Positions 15,801 to 16,933 of a DNA stretch of 16,933 nt are shown one piece after another. The notes under the pieces were generated by a model. The model saw only the letters and a list, made by a program, of their open reading frames with translations, was not told the origin of the DNA and did no database searches. The position numbers and the translations under genes are program-made. The DNA comes from an uncultured Phycisphaerae bacterium (lineage in GTDB: Bacteria > Planctomycetota > Phycisphaerae > Phycisphaerales > SM1A02): contig CAJWSE010000007.1 in assembly GCA_913046275.1 (NCBI GenBank), positions 1 through 16,933 on the forward strand. Reading direction: 5' to 3'. Positions within the stretch are counted from its first letter, which is position 1. Each line of letters opens with the position of its first letter.

Positions 15801-16933
15801 AAGTGCTGTTCTCTCTGGTATAGATTTATCGAACCCATTTAGCAATGCGAACAATTGGCTACTTGGAATGGATCTTCGCGCATTAATCCGAGATGGCAAA
15901 GCAGAAATCCTATCCAGACCAAGCGTGCTCACATTAAACAACCGGCAATCGACGATTCGAGTCGGACAAGATATCCCAATTGCTACAAGCACCTCTGGTA
16001 TGGCAAATGCAGACACTCTTTCGTTCAATTTTAAATATTTGCCCACAGGAATTATGTTGAATATTCGGCCACGTATTACTGCAGATGGCAGCGAAGTCAG
16101 CATGCTAATTGACACGATGGTATCGTCAACGGTGCCCGGCCAAGATTTAGAGATTCGTGATACTAATGATCAGCTCCTAGCTTCTGCTCCTACTATTTCA
16201 AGTCGACGAGTGCAAACATATGGAAGGATTCCAAACGACACCCCATTCATTATTGGTGGACTGGTCAGTAAGGAGCAACACACCATACTCGACAAAGTAC
16301 CTCTGCTTGGGGACTTGCCTTTAATTGGGGGATTATTCCGTGGCGAAAAAACAACAAATGACAAAACAGAAGTCATCATAGTATTGACCCCCCATGTACT
16401 TCCAGACACTGATCGCATTCTGAGTGCAATGCCAAAAGATGACCCAAGATTTGATAATGTGGGTAATGAATTATTCAGAGATTCTTATCGGATTAGACAA
16501 GAGGATGTTTTTGACCTTGCGTTCTTAGAAAAAAATGAGCCGCTGCAAATCTATAAGAAGATTGCAGCTGATTTGATTACAGAAAATTACACGTATGCAA
16601 ATGACCCTGCTTTTAGATCATTTGCGAATGGACATTTTCCTGGCGAATCTATTCTTGTGACTCGTATGGTGTATGAAATCATTAAGCGCAGAAATCTGGC
16701 TGGAAATATTCTTGCCGACCGCCTCGCATTCTTTAAACAAGAAGCAGCAAATGGAATGGGGGTTGAATTCATAGATCAATCATTAATGAACATAACTGGA
16801 TTCGATGATCCAAATGATTTCTTTAACCAAGGAGTGGACAAAGCACTCACGATTACATTCGAAGAAGGTATAGCCGTACCATTTATACATGTTGTTCCTT
16901 GCCATAATGAGAAAGAGCAGAAAGAACTGTTAC
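12898..16933 (+). CDS. ABC half-exporter fused in frame to a secretin lipoprotein, 3' partial
   Basis: One frame stays open from ATG 12898 to the right edge (at least 1345 codons), checked codon by codon. Residues 1-560 are a complete MsbA-like half-exporter with six membrane segments (about 22-45, 62-82, 142-180 as a pair, 258-305 as a pair) and an ATPase domain: Walker A GPSGGGKST (382-390), Q-loop Gln430, signature LSHGQ (486-490, not LSGGQ), Walker B LVIDE (507-511), a D-loop ASIE with Glu instead of Asp, and H-loop His542. At 578-595 follows a signal peptide with lipobox ASIG-C595. The rest is a secretin: N-domains, then VPLLGDLPLIGG (1134-1145). The start has no good ribosome-binding site; the nearest AGGAAA (12862-12867) is 30 nt upstream. 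Whether this is one protein or two overlapping genes joined by an indel is open. Confidence 0.8.
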   Translation, partial: MSDEYSENRGFRSFSQLIRPWSGQITVVVVLVAILALADMVLPWALALLVDNVFPALANGEGGWDLLSIILISLCAIYVMRNVLFYISRMISVRVSEHVCFNLRQRLFDHMQQLGMDFYKANRPGKISSRVMDDTFRIQTFIQDKLPTLMRYIIEFQILLVLLYVVNWKLALASTIVLPLHLWTYKKFYLPIRDSHHKAQEHLAEAHGNLVETFMGAQVIKGFSAEKRESESFLETIRAGREDQIKTKKFQFAQKVIADLLVGAGTILLLGYGAWEVYAGSMTIGLFLMFFWYVRMMYPAVLEIISGTGHFSQTSASVDRVLDMLDEPIDSIAYDMRTRTQTIQLVGPIEMKNVSFQYDENTEVLENINLIVDAGEHIAVTGPSGGGKSTLMSLLPRFNDPTMGSITIGGHDIKDMRLQDVRGMFGVAFQDAFLFNSTILDNLRYARPGATAEDIVAACRVTGAHQFIERLPKGYDTRIGDGGVELSHGQKQRINLARALVRKPQTLVIDEITASIEASEAQRIIKEVLDHMSGRTVIIVSHDPTVIGLVSRVITLDQKTIMHDQKNNESTLKHPAAKLGALLLSATLCAASIGCSSTTTTSAFTMENPRSNGIVMEIDETVDFEELANAIDAIVGEPQIGSYSQDIEQPVSPDEISPEEIAELIPEQEIGQVTPHHIYIPLQQMNAAEIGELIELVATKLHVKGYAHSSQMLDGVLSIPPDGTTEHLSVAKKMDGTTYIIRLGYKLFQSQPPHIWAEGIQITGNNLSRNIDVDSVQQFVKETIATLESRRASLTIGDLGSEVVQLSYTDAATAVELLKGYGITTFAKPSEIPADINWDQLPYVVSVPDPAPENTGLVGGNAQAGAFGMSMVPNTASPLTSNLVSSPTTQLIVFFDKAHPEHFSDINQLLNKYIDRPARQIFIEGMVLEINEDGLKDLGIDWNLTNTPNGIIGIDAGQLNPTTTNDTLSAVLSGIDLSNPFSNANNWLLGMDLRALIRDGKAEILSRPSVLTLNNRQSTIRVGQDIPIATSTSGMANADTLSFNFKYLPTGIMLNIRPRITADGSEVSMLIDTMVSSTVPGQDLEIRDTNDQLLASAPTISSRRVQTYGRIPNDTPFIIGGLVSKEQHTILDKVPLLGDLPLIGGLFRGEKTTNDKTEVIIVLTPHVLPDTDRILSAMPKDDPRFDNVGNELFRDSYRIRQEDVFDLAFLEKNEPLQIYKKIAADLITENYTYANDPAFRSFANGHFPGESILVTRMVYEIIKRRNLAGNILADRLAFFKQEAANGMGVEFIDQSLMNITGFDDPNDFFNQGVDKALTITFEEGIAVPFIHVVPCHNEKEQKELL
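14575..14610 (+). other. Exporter/secretin junction with an A-run and hidden alternative start and stops
   Basis: The ABC domain ends near TLDQKTI and the lipoprotein signal peptide starts within about 20 residues. A run of five A lies at 14593-14597. In the next frame ATG 14585 begins ATG ACC AGA. If the run had six A, the ABC frame would read CAG AAA AAA TAA TGA and stop, and the ATG at 14585 would open the secretin frame as MTRKNNESTLKHP, with an overlap typical of this operon. Confidence 0.6.
14581..16933 (+). CDS. Secretin (GspD-like outer-membrane channel) portion, possible separate start
   Basis: Same frame as the ABC exporter. If translated alone it could begin at ATG 14581 (MHDQKNNESTLKHP, then the hydrophobic stretch LGALLLSATLCAASIG-C), a good lipoprotein start. 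A ribosome-binding site is not visible. Family features follow: an N1-like strand-helix (VVQLSYTDAATAVELLKGYG), an N3-like segment (TTQLIVFFDKAH ... LLNKYIDRPARQIFIEGMVLEI), and the secretin domain (LRALIRDGKAEILSRPSVLT; IRVGQDIPI; VPLLGDLPLIGGLFRGEK; TEVIIVLTPHVL). Secretins form large multimeric gates in the outer membrane in type II secretion and related machines. A C-terminal extension of at least 175 residues after the secretin domain is not recognised. The protein runs off the window. Confidence 0.8.
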   Translation, partial: MHDQKNNESTLKHPAAKLGALLLSATLCAASIGCSSTTTTSAFTMENPRSNGIVMEIDETVDFEELANAIDAIVGEPQIGSYSQDIEQPVSPDEISPEEIAELIPEQEIGQVTPHHIYIPLQQMNAAEIGELIELVATKLHVKGYAHSSQMLDGVLSIPPDGTTEHLSVAKKMDGTTYIIRLGYKLFQSQPPHIWAEGIQITGNNLSRNIDVDSVQQFVKETIATLESRRASLTIGDLGSEVVQLSYTDAATAVELLKGYGITTFAKPSEIPADINWDQLPYVVSVPDPAPENTGLVGGNAQAGAFGMSMVPNTASPLTSNLVSSPTTQLIVFFDKAHPEHFSDINQLLNKYIDRPARQIFIEGMVLEINEDGLKDLGIDWNLTNTPNGIIGIDAGQLNPTTTNDTLSAVLSGIDLSNPFSNANNWLLGMDLRALIRDGKAEILSRPSVLTLNNRQSTIRVGQDIPIATSTSGMANADTLSFNFKYLPTGIMLNIRPRITADGSEVSMLIDTMVSSTVPGQDLEIRDTNDQLLASAPTISSRRVQTYGRIPNDTPFIIGGLVSKEQHTILDKVPLLGDLPLIGGLFRGEKTTNDKTEVIIVLTPHVLPDTDRILSAMPKDDPRFDNVGNELFRDSYRIRQEDVFDLAFLEKNEPLQIYKKIAADLITENYTYANDPAFRSFANGHFPGESILVTRMVYEIIKRRNLAGNILADRLAFFKQEAANGMGVEFIDQSLMNITGFDDPNDFFNQGVDKALTITFEEGIAVPFIHVVPCHNEKEQKELL

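Noticed and set aside
15564..16115. Open frame of 183 codons on the minus strand
   Set aside because: It lies opposite the secretin domain, whose plus-strand translation is clearly conserved; no plausible product.

Overview
The window reads like a low-GC member of the Planctomycetota, possibly Phycisphaerae-like and probably uncultured. The lineage call is an inference from gene content: a PHP (CehA/McbA-type) phosphoesterase fused to HEAT-like and sugar-binding-like tails, a bacterial SMUG1 uracil-DNA glycosylase, a pentapeptide-repeat protein ending in a PEP-CTERM-like tail, a Cys-rich exported protein next to an efflux operon, and many lipoboxes. No rRNA, tRNA, CRISPR array, IS element or integrase was found.

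Left part (1-5939): a PHP hydrolase cut by the left edge. It converges on a minus-strand SMUG1-type uracil-DNA glycosylase. Only 18 bp from the SMUG1 start, the MtaB-type tRNA methylthiotransferase starts on the plus strand. A secreted pentapeptide-repeat protein and an alpha/beta-hydrolase lipoprotein follow.

Middle part (5940-12858): a 228-bp non-coding stretch with a perfect 14-bp palindrome, then a tightly packed plus-strand cluster: Cys-rich exported protein, TolC-type outer-membrane lipoprotein, membrane-fusion (HlyD-type) adaptor, LolD/MacB-type ATPase, two FtsX/MacB-type permeases and a small lipoprotein with a Cys cluster. Spacings are short, with two ATGA start/stop overlaps, and AAAGGA-like ribosome-binding sites precede several starts. 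Together they make a complete tripartite exporter from inner to outer membrane. A terminator-like hairpin lies between the Cys-rich gene and tolC and could attenuate the downstream genes. The exported substrate cannot be read from the sequence.

Right part (12898-16933, runs off the edge): the most unusual object. One uninterrupted reading frame of at least 1345 codons first encodes a complete MsbA-like ABC half-exporter (six membrane segments plus ATPase domain). With almost no linker it then encodes a lipoprotein signal peptide with a lipobox, and an apparently complete secretin (GspD-like outer-membrane channel). This is either a true inner-membrane ABC exporter/outer-membrane secretin polyprotein, perhaps split at the lipobox by signal peptidase II, or two overlapping genes artificially or recently joined by loss of one A from an A-run at 14593-14597. 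Restoring one A would end the ABC protein at a TAA-TGA pair and start the secretin at a hidden ATG at 14585. The sequence alone cannot decide between these.
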